DNA from: Streptomyces roseoviridis
GTDB lineage: Bacteria; Actinomycetota; Actinomycetes; Streptomycetales; Streptomycetaceae
NCBI RefSeq assembly: GCF_039535235.1
Contig: NZ_BAAAWU010000001.1
Coordinates: 5,270,001-5,334,000 of the forward strand
Direction: 5' to 3'
Length of the DNA: 64,000 nucleotides
The notes under the pieces are model-generated. The model was not told the DNA's origin. It saw only the letters and a list, made by a program, of their open reading frames with translations, and searched no databases. The position numbers and the translations under genes are program-made. Positions 1 through 9,428 of the stretch are shown piece after piece. Every line of letters starts with the position of its first letter. Position 1 is the first letter of the stretch.

Positions 1-1
1 T

Positions 2-3000
2 GCCACCGGTGCCGACAACGGGGACGAGGGTGACGCGTCGATCGACGGCGCCGGTGAGTACTGGAAGGTGATCACTGGTGACGGCACCACGTACACCTTC
101 GGTCTGAACAAGCTTCCCGGCGCAGGCACCGAGCGGACGAACTCGGTGTGGACCGTACCGGTCTTCGGCGACGACAGCGGCGAACCCGGTTATGCGGCCG
201 GTACCTCCTTCGCCGACCGCTCCAAGCGGCAGGCATGGCGGTGGAACCTCGACTTGGTCGCGGACGTCCACGGCAACGCGTCCACCCGCTGGTACACGGC
301 CGACATCAACCACTACGCCAAGAACGGTGACAAGACCGCCCTGGCCTCCTACACGCGCGGGGGCTACCTCAACGAGATCCGCTACGGTCAGCGGTCCGAC
401 ACCCTCTTCACCGGCATCACGTCGGGCAGGGTGACCCTCGACTACAAGGAACGCTGCAGAGACGGATGCGGCACCCTGACCGCTGACACCGCCTCCCGGT
501 GGCCCGACGTGCCCTTCGACTCGATCTGCTCCTCCACGGAGACCGACTGCAAGGCCACCGGCCCGGCCTTCTTCACACGAAAGCTGCTCTCCGCCATCCA
601 CACCGAGGTGTGGTCGACCGCCGCCGAGCCGGACGCCTTCAAGCCGGTCGACTCCTACACCTTCGCCCACGAAGTCTTCGACGGCCAGGACATCGGAAAC
701 CTTTCCGACCAGGTCTGGGTTCTGAAGGGGATCACCCGCACGGGCAAGAACGGCGGTGCACTCCCTCTCCCGACGATCGGATTCACCTATCAGCAGCGCC
801 AGAACCGGGTCGACACCGACCTCGACAACGCGGTGCCGCTGACCCGCCCCCGCATCGAGACCATCACGTCGGAGACCGGAGCGATCACGACCGTCGCCTT
901 CTCCGAGCCCGAGTGCGTACGGGGCTCGAAGATGCCCGCGGGCGAGGACGACAACAACCTCTCCTGCTACCCGGTGTACTGGCCGATCAACGGTGGTGAG
1001 CCGGAGCTGGACTGGTTCCACAAGTACCGGGTGATCGCGGTGAACACCGCGGACCCGGCGGGGCGCAACCCGAGTGTGGAGAACGCGTACACCTACGAGG
1101 GTCCGGCCTGGCACTACAACGACGACCCCTTCACGAAGGAGAGCCATCGCACCTGGTCGTCCTGGCGGGGCTACCGGAAGGTGACCGCCTTCACGGGAGC
1201 GGTCGGAGCCACCCGCTCCAAGAGCGTCAGCCTCTACATGCAGGGCATGCACGGTGACCGCCTCAAGGCGAAGGACGCAGCCGGGAACCCTCTGACGCGC
1301 AGTGTCATCGTCGCGGGCATCGACGTGGACAACGTCCCGGGCGCAACGGGTGACGAGCTGAACGTCAACGACGCTACGGACAGCGATCACTACGCCGGCC
1401 AGCTGCGCCAGAAGATCACGTACGACGGGACACTCGCCGTCGGCAGCACAGTGAACAACCTGTGGTACCAGCAGACCGCCAGCCAGCAGAAGTCGTACGC
1501 GAACGTCAAGGCCGGCTACGTCCGCACCTCACGGACGTACACCTGGAACTACCTGACCGCCGCCAAGAAGTGGCGCGCCACGGCCGTCACCCACGCCTAT
1601 GACGCCTACGGCATGGTCGAGCGTACGGAGAACCACGGCAACTGGTCGATCACCGGTGACGAAACGTGCGCGCGCACCTGGTACGCGCGCAACGACGGCA
1701 AGGGCATCACCAACCTGGTCTCCCGCAGCCGCACCGTCGGCCAGGCCTGTGCGGTCAGTGTCGATCAGCTGAAGATGCCCACCGGCGTCACCCACAAGTA
1801 CGCCACTACCGAGGCACCCGACCAGCGCGGGGACGTGCTCGCCGACATCGCGACCGTCTACGACAACACCACTGCCACCGGCTGGGTCGAGAACCAGACA
1901 CCGGTGCTGGGTCTGCCCACCTGGACCGGCCGTGCCAAGGGCTACCCGGCCGCCGTCGTCGGCAGCACCGACGATCGCCATCCCACCGGCTGGCAGACGC
2001 TCACCAGGACCACGTACGACGGGGCCACCGCAAAGCTCGGTCGCCCCCTGACCGTGACCGATGCCGCGGGCAAGACCACGAGCACTGCCTATTACCCCGC
2101 TGCCGCGGGTCCGGTCACCGGCGTGATCGTCACCAAGCCGACCCTCGCCAACGGCCAGGCCCACAAGACCTACACCTACTACGACCCCGCGCGCGGTTCG
2201 GTCACCTACACCCTGGACGCCAACCTCAAGCGCACCGACCACACCTACGACGCGCTCGGCCGCATCACCGCGACCTGGGCGCCCAACCGCTCGAAGTCCG
2301 GTGGCGACACGGCCAACGCGACCTTCGCCTACGGCATCAACCAGACCGACGACCGGCCTTCCTGGACCTCGGTCTCCACCCTCAACGCGGACGGTCAGAC
2401 CTACACCACCAGCTACAGCCTGGTGGACTCCCTGCTCCGCCCGCTGCAGAGCCAGACACCGGCCCCCAACGGCGGCCGCATCCTGACCGACACCCGCCAC
2501 AACGACCGCGGCCTCGCCTACGAGACGTACGCCGACATCTACGACTCCACCACCGCACCCAACAGCAGCTACACCCGCGCCGAGTACGGCGGGGCGCCCC
2601 AGCAGACCCAGGTCGAGTTCGACGGCCTGGGCCGACAGGTGAAGTCGACCCTCCTGGTGAAGGGCGTGCAGAAGTTCGCCCCGATCGTCACCACGTACAC
2701 CGGTGACTCCGTCGCCACCACGGCCCAGCAGGGCGGTACCGCCACCCGGACCATCAGCGACGTCCTGGGACGCACCATAGAGACCCGCACGTACGTGGGG
2801 ACCCAGCCCGACGACACTGCTTACGGTGCGACACTCGGCACCTCCTACACCTCGGTGAAGTACAGCTACTTCGACGACGGCAAGCAGAAGCAGATCACCG
2901 GTCCTGACAACGCCAAGTGGTCCTACACCTACGATCTCTACGGCCGTCAGGACACCGCGACAGACCCCGACAAGGGCACCAGCACCAACGTGGCCTATAC

Positions 3001-5470
3001 CGATCGCGATCAGATCCAGAGCACCAAGGACGCCGAGGGTCGGGTCCTCGTCTACGGATACGACGAGATCGGCCGCAAGACCGCCCTGTGGCAGAACAGC
3101 ACGAGCGACGCCAATCTGCTCGCAGAATGGACCTACGACTCCCTTCGCAAGGGCCTGCCCGACGCCTCCATCCGCTACACGGGAGGCAAGGGGCAGGTCG
3201 GCAGCAAGGCCTACACCAAGCAGGTCACGGCCTACGACGAGATGAGTCGTCCGTCCGAGACCGCTTTGACGCTGCCGACCGACGACCCCCTGGTCACCTC
3301 CGGCGCCGTCACCGCCACCACAACGGCGAGCGTCAACTTCTTTGTCGACGGCACGGTCAACAGTGCCACCGAGCCGGCAGCCGGCGGCCTCGCCAAGGAG
3401 ATCGTCAGCACCCGCTACAACAGCGTTCGTCTTCCCATCGGCCTCTCGGGTGCCTCCGGCTACCTGCTCGGCGCCTCCTACACCGACCTCGGCCAGGTGC
3501 AGCAGCTCACCTTGGGCGCCTCCACCGCCAACGGAGTCAAGAGGGTCAGCCTCACCAACTTCTACGAACTGGGCACCGGCCGTCTGACCAGTGCCAGCGT
3601 CGATGACCAGACCCGTGGCCAGGTTCGCGATGCCGGCTACACCTACGACCCCGCAGGCAACGTCACCTCGATCTTCGACCATGCCAACACCGGAAACGGT
3701 GCCGACTTCCAGTGCTTCACCTACGACGGCCAGCGCCGCCTGACCGAAGCCTGGACGCCCAAGACCGCCGACTGCGCGCCCTCGGGCCGCACCGTCGCCA
3801 ACCTCGGCGGAGCCGCACCGTACTGGACCTCCTACACCTACAACGCAGGGGGCCAGCGGGCCACGGAGAAGCAGAACACGGCCACCCCGGCCACCCGCAC
3901 CTACTGCTACGACACCACCCGCACGCACGCGCTGAAGGCCACCACGACCGACGGCAACTGCACCGATGAGACCGCCCAGTACGTCTACGACGCGACCGGA
4001 AACACCACCACCCGCGCCGAAACGGCCGGCAGTACCACCACCCAGTCCCTAGTCTGGTCCGCCGAAGGCAAGCTCACCAAGCTCACCGAAGGCGCCCACT
4101 CCACGGACTACCTGTACGACGCCGACGGCGAACTCCTGATCCGCCGCGGCGCCGGCACCGGAGGTGAGACCGTCCTCTACCTCGGCGCCACCGAGGTCCA
4201 CCTCAAGGGCACCAAGAAGTGGGCCAACCGCTACTACAGCGTGGCCGGCTCCACCATCGCCCTGCGCACCAACGAAACGGGCACGGAGAAGCTGCACTTC
4301 CTCGCCAACGATCACCACAACACCGGGACCCTCTCCATCACGGGAGACGACACCCAGGCCCTGACCAAGCGCTACACCACCCCGTTCGGCGCCACCCGCG
4401 GAACCACCGCCGGCACCTGGCCGGACGACAAGACCTTCCTGGGCAAGCCCACCGACACGGGGACCGGCCTCACCCACGTCGGCGCCCGCGAGTACGACCC
4501 GACGCTGGGCCAGTTCATTAGTGTCGACCCAATCCTCTCACTGGACCAGCACCAATCGCTCAACGGCTACAGCTACGCCAACCAGCATCCGACGACGACC
4601 TCGGATCCGACGGGGCTGCGGGAGATGTGCGGGGCATATGGAAACTCGTGCACGCCGACAACCAGCAAGCCCCCGGCTTTCCCGGGTAATGCACCCGTGA
4701 ATGGAGGCTCGGGGGGGCGCAGCGGAAGCGGGGCAGGCAACAACACGAGCGGCCAGTCTGCGTGCGGCCCTCTCTACTGTGGCGGCAGTCGTGGTCTGTC
4801 TGAGAACGTGCCCGTCGTCGGGCCGACTCCAGTCGTGCTCCCTTATGTGCCTGAGTACGTGGCCAGTCCTGAGTACCTGCAGGAGCGCTACTGCTCGATG
4901 ATGACAATTGATCCCGCTTGCAACCCTCAAGACGCCGTTCTGGGTGGTGGAGGCGACGGATTCGTCACGGTCGGCGGCAAGTGGGCGCTTGGGGCCCTGG
5001 ACCCGATGACGACGTACGGCGAAGACAGTAAACTCGCTCAACAGGCGATGAAGTCCGATATAACCGCCCAGCAGAGAATTGAGATCGCGAAGCGTTTCAT
5101 GCTGAATGGGAAAACCGAGGGTGAATTGAAGCCCTACTCGATCGCCGGGATGAGTGACAAGTTCGGCCAGTTCAAACGCGATATAAATTCGATGGTGCTT
5201 GATGATCGAAATGCAAGTACTGCCGTTTTGGGATCCTATAGTGCGGAGTATGAGATTCTGCGCTCTAATTCTCAAGGGCTTCAGGCCCGGGTGACGATCA
5301 GGAACCCCATGACGATCTCTTCATTTGCGCATGTTGCGACGGGGTACGGAACTCCCTCCGACCGATTCCTTCAGCGTAACGTGGATAAGTCGGGACTGCT
5401 CTGGCCGGTGCCGGGCCTCATGAAAGCGCACAGCATGACCATTACCTTCAGGACTGTGGTTTACTTCTAG
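2..5470 (+). CDS. Rhs/YD-repeat protein, 5' end outside the window
   Basis: The frame is open from base 2, so the true start lies upstream; 1822 codons are visible. The body carries many YD motifs (for example TYDALGR near base 2247, YGYDEIGR near 3058, YTYDPAGN near 3640, YLYDADGE near 4110). It ends in the Rhs core signature, SVDP and then a Tyr/Asn-rich segment closing with DPTGL (about 4520-4617). Such proteins form a secreted or wall-attached cage and often carry a C-terminal toxin. The last ~284 residues follow DPTGL, have no YD repeats, and use clearly more A/T-ending codons than the body, as expected for an exchangeable tip. I do not recognise the tip's fold, so toxin activity is inference from architecture. 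A small lipoprotein gene follows 80 bp later. Confidence 0.9.
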   Translation, partial: ATGADNGDEGDASIDGAGEYWKVITGDGTTYTFGLNKLPGAGTERTNSVWTVPVFGDDSGEPGYAAGTSFADRSKRQAWRWNLDLVADVHGNASTRWYTADINHYAKNGDKTALASYTRGGYLNEIRYGQRSDTLFTGITSGRVTLDYKERCRDGCGTLTADTASRWPDVPFDSICSSTETDCKATGPAFFTRKLLSAIHTEVWSTAAEPDAFKPVDSYTFAHEVFDGQDIGNLSDQVWVLKGITRTGKNGGALPLPTIGFTYQQRQNRVDTDLDNAVPLTRPRIETITSETGAITTVAFSEPECVRGSKMPAGEDDNNLSCYPVYWPINGGEPELDWFHKYRVIAVNTADPAGRNPSVENAYTYEGPAWHYNDDPFTKESHRTWSSWRGYRKVTAFTGAVGATRSKSVSLYMQGMHGDRLKAKDAAGNPLTRSVIVAGIDVDNVPGATGDELNVNDATDSDHYAGQLRQKITYDGTLAVGSTVNNLWYQQTASQQKSYANVKAGYVRTSRTYTWNYLTAAKKWRATAVTHAYDAYGMVERTENHGNWSITGDETCARTWYARNDGKGITNLVSRSRTVGQACAVSVDQLKMPTGVTHKYATTEAPDQRGDVLADIATVYDNTTATGWVENQTPVLGLPTWTGRAKGYPAAVVGSTDDRHPTGWQTLTRTTYDGATAKLGRPLTVTDAAGKTTSTAYYPAAAGPVTGVIVTKPTLANGQAHKTYTYYDPARGSVTYTLDANLKRTDHTYDALGRITATWAPNRSKSGGDTANATFAYGINQTDDRPSWTSVSTLNADGQTYTTSYSLVDSLLRPLQSQTPAPNGGRILTDTRHNDRGLAYETYADIYDSTTAPNSSYTRAEYGGAPQQTQVEFDGLGRQVKSTLLVKGVQKFAPIVTTYTGDSVATTAQQGGTATRTISDVLGRTIETRTYVGTQPDDTAYGATLGTSYTSVKYSYFDDGKQKQITGPDNAKWSYTYDLYGRQDTATDPDKGTSTNVAYTDRDQIQSTKDAEGRVLVYGYDEIGRKTALWQNSTSDANLLAEWTYDSLRKGLPDASIRYTGGKGQVGSKAYTKQVTAYDEMSRPSETALTLPTDDPLVTSGAVTATTTASVNFFVDGTVNSATEPAAGGLAKEIVSTRYNSVRLPIGLSGASGYLLGASYTDLGQVQQLTLGASTANGVKRVSLTNFYELGTGRLTSASVDDQTRGQVRDAGYTYDPAGNVTSIFDHANTGNGADFQCFTYDGQRRLTEAWTPKTADCAPSGRTVANLGGAAPYWTSYTYNAGGQRATEKQNTATPATRTYCYDTTRTHALKATTTDGNCTDETAQYVYDATGNTTTRAETAGSTTTQSLVWSAEGKLTKLTEGAHSTDYLYDADGELLIRRGAGTGGETVLYLGATEVHLKGTKKWANRYYSVAGSTIALRTNETGTEKLHFLANDHHNTGTLSITGDDTQALTKRYTTPFGATRGTTAGTWPDDKTFLGKPTDTGTGLTHVGAREYDPTLGQFISVDPILSLDQHQSLNGYSYANQHPTTTSDPTGLREMCGAYGNSCTPTTSKPPAFPGNAPVNGGSGGRSGSGAGNNTSGQSACGPLYCGGSRGLSENVPVVGPTPVVLPYVPEYVASPEYLQERYCSMMTIDPACNPQDAVLGGGGDGFVTVGGKWALGALDPMTTYGEDSKLAQQAMKSDITAQQRIEIAKRFMLNGKTEGELKPYSIAGMSDKFGQFKRDINSMVLDDRNASTAVLGSYSAEYEILRSNSQGLQARVTIRNPMTISSFAHVATGYGTPSDRFLQRNVDKSGLLWPVPGLMKAHSMTITFRTVVYF

Positions 5471-5550
5471 GGCACACTGGCCTGATTGTTAGCGAGGGTG
5501 GGCGCAGGTCTGGCTCTGCGCCCCCCTCATGGTGGAAGGGTGGGGGGCAG

Positions 5551-5970
5551 TTGAGCGTTCGAGGGTGGGATGTTTTGCGTGGGGTCGGCCTCGCCTTGTT
5601 GCTATTGGCGTTCACGACGTCTTGTGCCACGTTGGAGGATTCTGGCGAAAAGTTTCCTTCCGCGTTGGTGCGTGACTCTGAATTCCTTTCGCGAGATTGG
5701 AAGGCGGGTGATGCTTCGCTCTCTCTCCGCATTGGAGGGGAGTTCACCGCGAGCCGCCTTGGTGCGCGATACTTCAAGTGTCAGGAAGGCACCCCGACGG
5801 TTTACAGTGGGTCGGGGGCGTGGGAGAGTCGCGAATCGGAGGGGACTACCGCAGTTTTCCTGCGTTTCGATTCGGGGTGTTCCGCGACATTCTGGTTGGG
5901 GCAATCGAACGGTGATCCGGTGCTCTGGACGAATTATGAAGTCGACGGCGTTCTTCAGCTGCTGAAGTAG
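5551..5970 (+). CDS. Small putative lipoprotein, candidate immunity partner of the Rhs tip
   Basis: This frame encodes 139 aa beginning at TTG, preceded by a G-rich Shine-Dalgarno-like run (GGTGGGGGG). Residues ~10-25 are hydrophobic and lead to FTTSC, a plausible lipobox, so the product is probably a membrane-anchored exported lipoprotein. The rest resembles a small soluble beta-rich domain with two further Cys residues. I do not recognise a family. It shares the lower GC of the Rhs C-terminal tip and follows it on the same strand, the usual position of an immunity gene. That role is inferred from position and composition only. The TTG start is the least certain point. Confidence 0.55.
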   Translation: MSVRGWDVLRGVGLALLLLAFTTSCATLEDSGEKFPSALVRDSEFLSRDWKAGDASLSLRIGGEFTASRLGARYFKCQEGTPTVYSGSGAWESRESEGTTAVFLRFDSGCSATFWLGQSNGDPVLWTNYEVDGVLQLLK

Positions 5971-6288
5971 TGAGAGGACTTTTACGCCGGCGCGTTGGCG
6001 GTGCGGGAGACGGTGTGTGAACCTGCTATCCGTGTTCAGGCTGAGACACAGGTGGTCGACTAACGCACCTGCTTACCCTCCCAGGGGGCAATTCCGCTCC
6101 CCATATCACTGAAACCTCCACGAACCGGGTTCTCGGCGTGAGTCCCGGCGCGCCATCAGGGAGGGCTTCGGGGTTCTATGCGTCAGGGTGTTTCGTCTGT
6201 TCCGTTGCTGAGCGTAGTCGGGCGTGGCAGGCAGAAAATGTGGAATGAAGAAACCGCCCGTCGGGGCGAGCCAGCCTCGGCCGGGGCT
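5971..6288. other. Intergenic stretch without recognised gene
   Basis: About 320 bp between the lipoprotein and the convergent DinB-like gene. Only a short inverted CAGGTG/CACCTG pair near 6050-6070 was noticed. No convincing ORF, RNA gene or terminator is seen. Confidence 0.5.
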
Positions 6289-6804
6289 TCAGACGCCCGT
6301 CCGGCCGTCCACCAGCTCCCGCACGATGTCCAGGTGCCCGTTGTGGCGGGCGGTCTCCTCGATGAGGTGGAGGAGGATCCAGCGCAGGTCCACCCGCCGG
6401 CCGTCGCGGATCGGCCGCAGGGCCTTGGTGTCCAGGTCGTGGTCCGCGACCAGGCGGCGCAGGCGGGCGCTCTGCTCCTCGTACTCGGCGAGCAGCCGCG
6501 GCAGCGGGACGTCGACCGCCGTCCGCATCTCGGGGTCCGGGTCCTCGTCGGTGGCCTCCGCGAGGGGGCCCTGGAGCTCCCCGTCGAGGAACACCACGTC
6601 CAGCCACCAGTGCTCGACCCACCGCAGATGGCTGATCAGGCCGCTGATCGTCATCAGCGGCGAGCCGGGGAGCGGGGCCTTGCGGGCGTCCTCCGCGGAC
6701 ACGCCCTCGCACTTGGCGCGGGCCGTGTCGCGGGCGTAGTCGAGGAAGGTGGTCAGCTGCGTACGCTCGTCCCAGGCAGGAGGCGTATCGGTTCGTCGAG
6801 TCAT
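6289..6804 (-). CDS. DinB/DUF664-family protein
   Basis: The protein has 171 aa, starting at the ATG at 6804. It shows the four-helix DinB pattern: an early helix with HLRWVEHWW, the mid-protein RLVADHDLD segment, and a late helix HLIEETARHNGHLD. The His residues are spaced as in metal-binding DinB-like proteins. Members of this actinobacterial group are often annotated as mycothiol-dependent or DinB-like enzymes of unknown substrate. The length is normal for the family. It lies just downstream of the L,D-transpeptidase gene on the same strand (41-bp gap), so co-transcription is possible, though no functional link is evident. Confidence 0.85.
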   Translation of the reverse strand: MTRRTDTPPAWDERTQLTTFLDYARDTARAKCEGVSAEDARKAPLPGSPLMTISGLISHLRWVEHWWLDVVFLDGELQGPLAEATDEDPDPEMRTAVDVPLPRLLAEYEEQSARLRRLVADHDLDTKALRPIRDGRRVDLRWILLHLIEETARHNGHLDIVRELVDGRTGV

Positions 6805-6845
6805 CGCGCCGAAGTCTGCCCCCGCCCCGCGAGGCTGTCGAACGG

Positions 6846-8015
6846 TTATCGCAGCGCGCTCTTCTTCTGCCAGTCCGCCCAGGAGAGGTTCCACGCGCCG
6901 TAGCCGTTGCCCTCCGCCACCGTGCCCTTCGTGTCCTCGCCCTTGATCTCGAAGGGGTCGCCCGGGCGGACCAGGGCGTAGAAGGACGAGGCGTCGGCGG
7001 TGCTCATGCCGATGCAGCCCGAGCTGCGGTTCGCGTTGCCGAACCAGCGGGCGTTCCACGGCGCCGCGTGCGCGTACATGCCCGACCAGGTCAGGCGCAT
7101 CGAGTAGTCGACCATCTTGTCGTAGGCGTCGCCGAGGCCGACCGTCTCGGAGTTCATGCGGATCGTGCCCTCCTTCGCCATCAGGACGGCCGTGCCCCGC
7201 CAGGAGCGCTTGTCGCCGCCCGGCGTGCCGCCGGAGACGGGGATCGTGCGGACGGTGCGGCCGTCGCGGAGGACGGACAGCTTCTTGCTGTCCAGGTCGA
7301 CCTTGATCACCTGCGCCTGGTCGGAGACGGTGAAGCCGGTGCGGTAGTCGCGGACGAACCAGCCGCCGCTGCCGCCCGAGTCCGTGCCGTTCAGCGTCGC
7401 GTCCAGGGTGACCTCGGTGCCGGGCTTCCAGTACTCCTTCGGCCGCCAGTCCGCCCGGTCCCGGCCCGAGTAGTCCGTCAGCCAGCCCCACGAGCCCTCG
7501 GTGCCGTTGGACGTGGTCACCTTCAACTGACGTTCCACGTCCGCCTTGTTCCTCACCGGCCGGTCGAACACGATCGACAGCGGCTGTGCGATGCCCACCG
7601 TGGTGTTCTTGCCCGGCGCAAGGGTCAGCTTGTTGACCCTGTCCGGCTCGGGCAGCGTGTGCGTCGACCGGGCCGTCGACTCCTTGCCGCCGCTGCCGCG
7701 CGCCGTCACCTCCACCGTGTACGTCGTGCCGGGCGCCGCCTTGCGGTCCGAGGTCCACGAGCCGCCGCCCGAGCCCGTACGGCCCGGCAGCGCGGCGCCG
7801 TCCTCGTCGACGACCTTCACCCGGGCCAGGGTGCCCCCGCTCGCCGACACCGTCAGCGGCCGGCCGGCCACCGGAGGCGTCACCGTCACCTTCGCCGGGG
7901 TGCCGGGCGAGGCGGCGGCCCGCGGCGGGGCCTTGTCCGCCGTCGCCGCCGAACAGGCGGTCAGCGACGCCGCGGTGAGGAGGAACAGGGGAATGCGTAT
8001 GCGCGTCCGCAGCAC
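6846..8015 (-). CDS. L,D-transpeptidase lipoprotein with Ig-like domains
   Basis: The protein has 389 aa from the GTG at 8015, chosen because GGAGG lies about 7-9 nt upstream; a longer upstream frame lacks a site. The N-terminus is a lipoprotein signal (hydrophobic stretch ending in LTAC). Two Ig-like segments follow and then the YkuD catalytic domain. The active site is visible near the C-terminus: a His in YAHAAPW and Ser-Ser-Gly-Cys-Ile-Gly with the nucleophilic Cys. Enzymes of this type (LdtMt2/LppS-like) make 3-3 peptidoglycan crosslinks outside the membrane. It is divergent from the FemX-like and MurJ genes, which also act on the wall. Confidence 0.93.
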   Translation of the reverse strand: MLRTRIRIPLFLLTAASLTACSAATADKAPPRAAASPGTPAKVTVTPPVAGRPLTVSASGGTLARVKVVDEDGAALPGRTGSGGGSWTSDRKAAPGTTYTVEVTARGSGGKESTARSTHTLPEPDRVNKLTLAPGKNTTVGIAQPLSIVFDRPVRNKADVERQLKVTTSNGTEGSWGWLTDYSGRDRADWRPKEYWKPGTEVTLDATLNGTDSGGSGGWFVRDYRTGFTVSDQAQVIKVDLDSKKLSVLRDGRTVRTIPVSGGTPGGDKRSWRGTAVLMAKEGTIRMNSETVGLGDAYDKMVDYSMRLTWSGMYAHAAPWNARWFGNANRSSGCIGMSTADASSFYALVRPGDPFEIKGEDTKGTVAEGNGYGAWNLSWADWQKKSALR

Positions 8016-8237
8016 GGGACAGACCTCCGCGGTGGAGCCGGTGGAACCGGAAAAGGTGGGATGGACCGGACTGTAGGGCGCCCGCGGCGGCTCCCGCCCT
8101 CCCCGGCGGCCATGTGACGGGGGCTGCAGAGAAACGGTCATCGTCCGGTCACATTCCTCGCGCGGAGCGGTCAATACCGGCTGTGAGCCTGCTGTGCGCC
8201 CCACCACCGAACGGGGCGGAACAAGGAGGCTCCCGTT

Positions 8238-9428
8238 GTGTCAGCGCTGCTCGTGACGCCCGCACCCGCCGGCCACCACGCCCCGGCCGGACCGCTCCGG
8301 CTCGGGCCCGTGACCCCCGAGACGTACCGCGCGTTCCTCGCCGCCCGCTCCACCGGCGCCGACGGACCGAGCTTCCTCCAGCTCCCCGCCTGGGCCCAGG
8401 TCAAGGAGGGCTGGACCCACCAACTCCTCGGCTGGGGACCGGAAGGCGGGCGGCTCACCGGTGTCGCCCTCGTGCTGCTGCGGGCCTTCCCCCGGACGCG
8501 GAAGTACTTCGCCTACCTCCCCGAGGGGCCCGTCGCCGACTGGGCCGACCCCGACCTCGACGGCTGGCTCCAGCCCCTCCTCGCCCACCTGCGCGGCATC
8601 GGCGTCTTCGCCGTACGCATCGGGCCGGGCCCCGCCCACCGCCGTTGGACCGCCGCCACCCTCAAGGCCCACACCGGACCCGGCCGGCGCCTCGCCGACG
8701 TCCTCGCCAGCGAGGTCGACCCGCTCGGCTCCGCCGTCGCCGAACGGCTGCGCGCCCGCGGCTGGCGCAAGTGCGGCGGCGACTCCGACGACGGCGCCGA
8801 CGCCCAGCCCCGCCACGTCTACCAGGTGCCGCTCACCGGCCGCAGCACCGACGACCTGTGGTCCGGCCTCAACCAGGAGTGGCGGCGCAACATCCGCAAG
8901 GCCCGCAAGTGCGGCGTCGAGGTCGTCGTCGGCTCCGCCGCCGACCTGCCCGAGTTCCACCGCCTGCTGCGGATCACCGAGGAACGCGACGGCTTCCGGC
9001 TCGGCCGCTCCCTCGCGTACTACGAGCGCCAGTACGCCGTCCTCAACGCCGAGCACCCCGGGCGCATGAAGCTCTACCTCGCCCGGCACGAAGGGGAGAT
9101 CCTCGCCGCCCACACCATGATCACGGTGGGCCGGCGGGTCTGGTACCAGACCGGCGCCTCCGCCGACCACCGCCGCGAGGTCCGACCCTCCAACGCCCTG
9201 CAGTGGCGCATGATGCTCGACGCGCACGCCCTCGGAGCCGACGTCTACGACCTGCGCGGGGTACCCTCCACCCTCGACCCGGACGACCGCGCCCACGGGC
9301 TGCTGCGCTGGAAGCTCGGCACCGGCGGACAGGTCGTCGAGACCCTGGGGGAGTGGGAGACACCGTTGCCCGGCACGACCAACCACACGCTGTACCGCGC
9401 CTTCCAGGCGTACCTGGCCCGTCGATGA
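8238..9428 (+). CDS. FemX/FemAB-family peptidoglycan bridge aminoacyltransferase
   Basis: The protein has 396 aa, with a GTG start at 8238 preceded by AAGGAGG at 8223-8229. It has the two-lobe GNAT-like architecture of Fem transferases. Recognisable blocks include a first-lobe SFLQLPAWAQVKEGW and the second-lobe NQEWRRNIRKARK, followed by a C-terminal region ending in an AL-W-M-D-A-A-lG-YDLRG pattern. These enzymes transfer an amino acid (Gly in Streptomyces) from aminoacyl-tRNA onto lipid II precursors. The stop overlaps the murJ start by ATGA, so translation is coupled to the lipid II flippase. This fits a role on cytoplasmic lipid II before export. Confidence 0.9.
   Translation: MSALLVTPAPAGHHAPAGPLRLGPVTPETYRAFLAARSTGADGPSFLQLPAWAQVKEGWTHQLLGWGPEGGRLTGVALVLLRAFPRTRKYFAYLPEGPVADWADPDLDGWLQPLLAHLRGIGVFAVRIGPGPAHRRWTAATLKAHTGPGRRLADVLASEVDPLGSAVAERLRARGWRKCGGDSDDGADAQPRHVYQVPLTGRSTDDLWSGLNQEWRRNIRKARKCGVEVVVGSAADLPEFHRLLRITEERDGFRLGRSLAYYERQYAVLNAEHPGRMKLYLARHEGEILAAHTMITVGRRVWYQTGASADHRREVRPSNALQWRMMLDAHALGADVYDLRGVPSTLDPDDRAHGLLRWKLGTGGQVVETLGEWETPLPGTTNHTLYRAFQAYLARR

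Noticed and set aside
1529..3928. Long minus-strand ORF (about 800 codons) opposite the Rhs gene
   Set aside because: It is a shadow of the high-GC Rhs frame: Gly/Val/Arg/Ala composition, no domains, and the plus frame has clear YD motifs.
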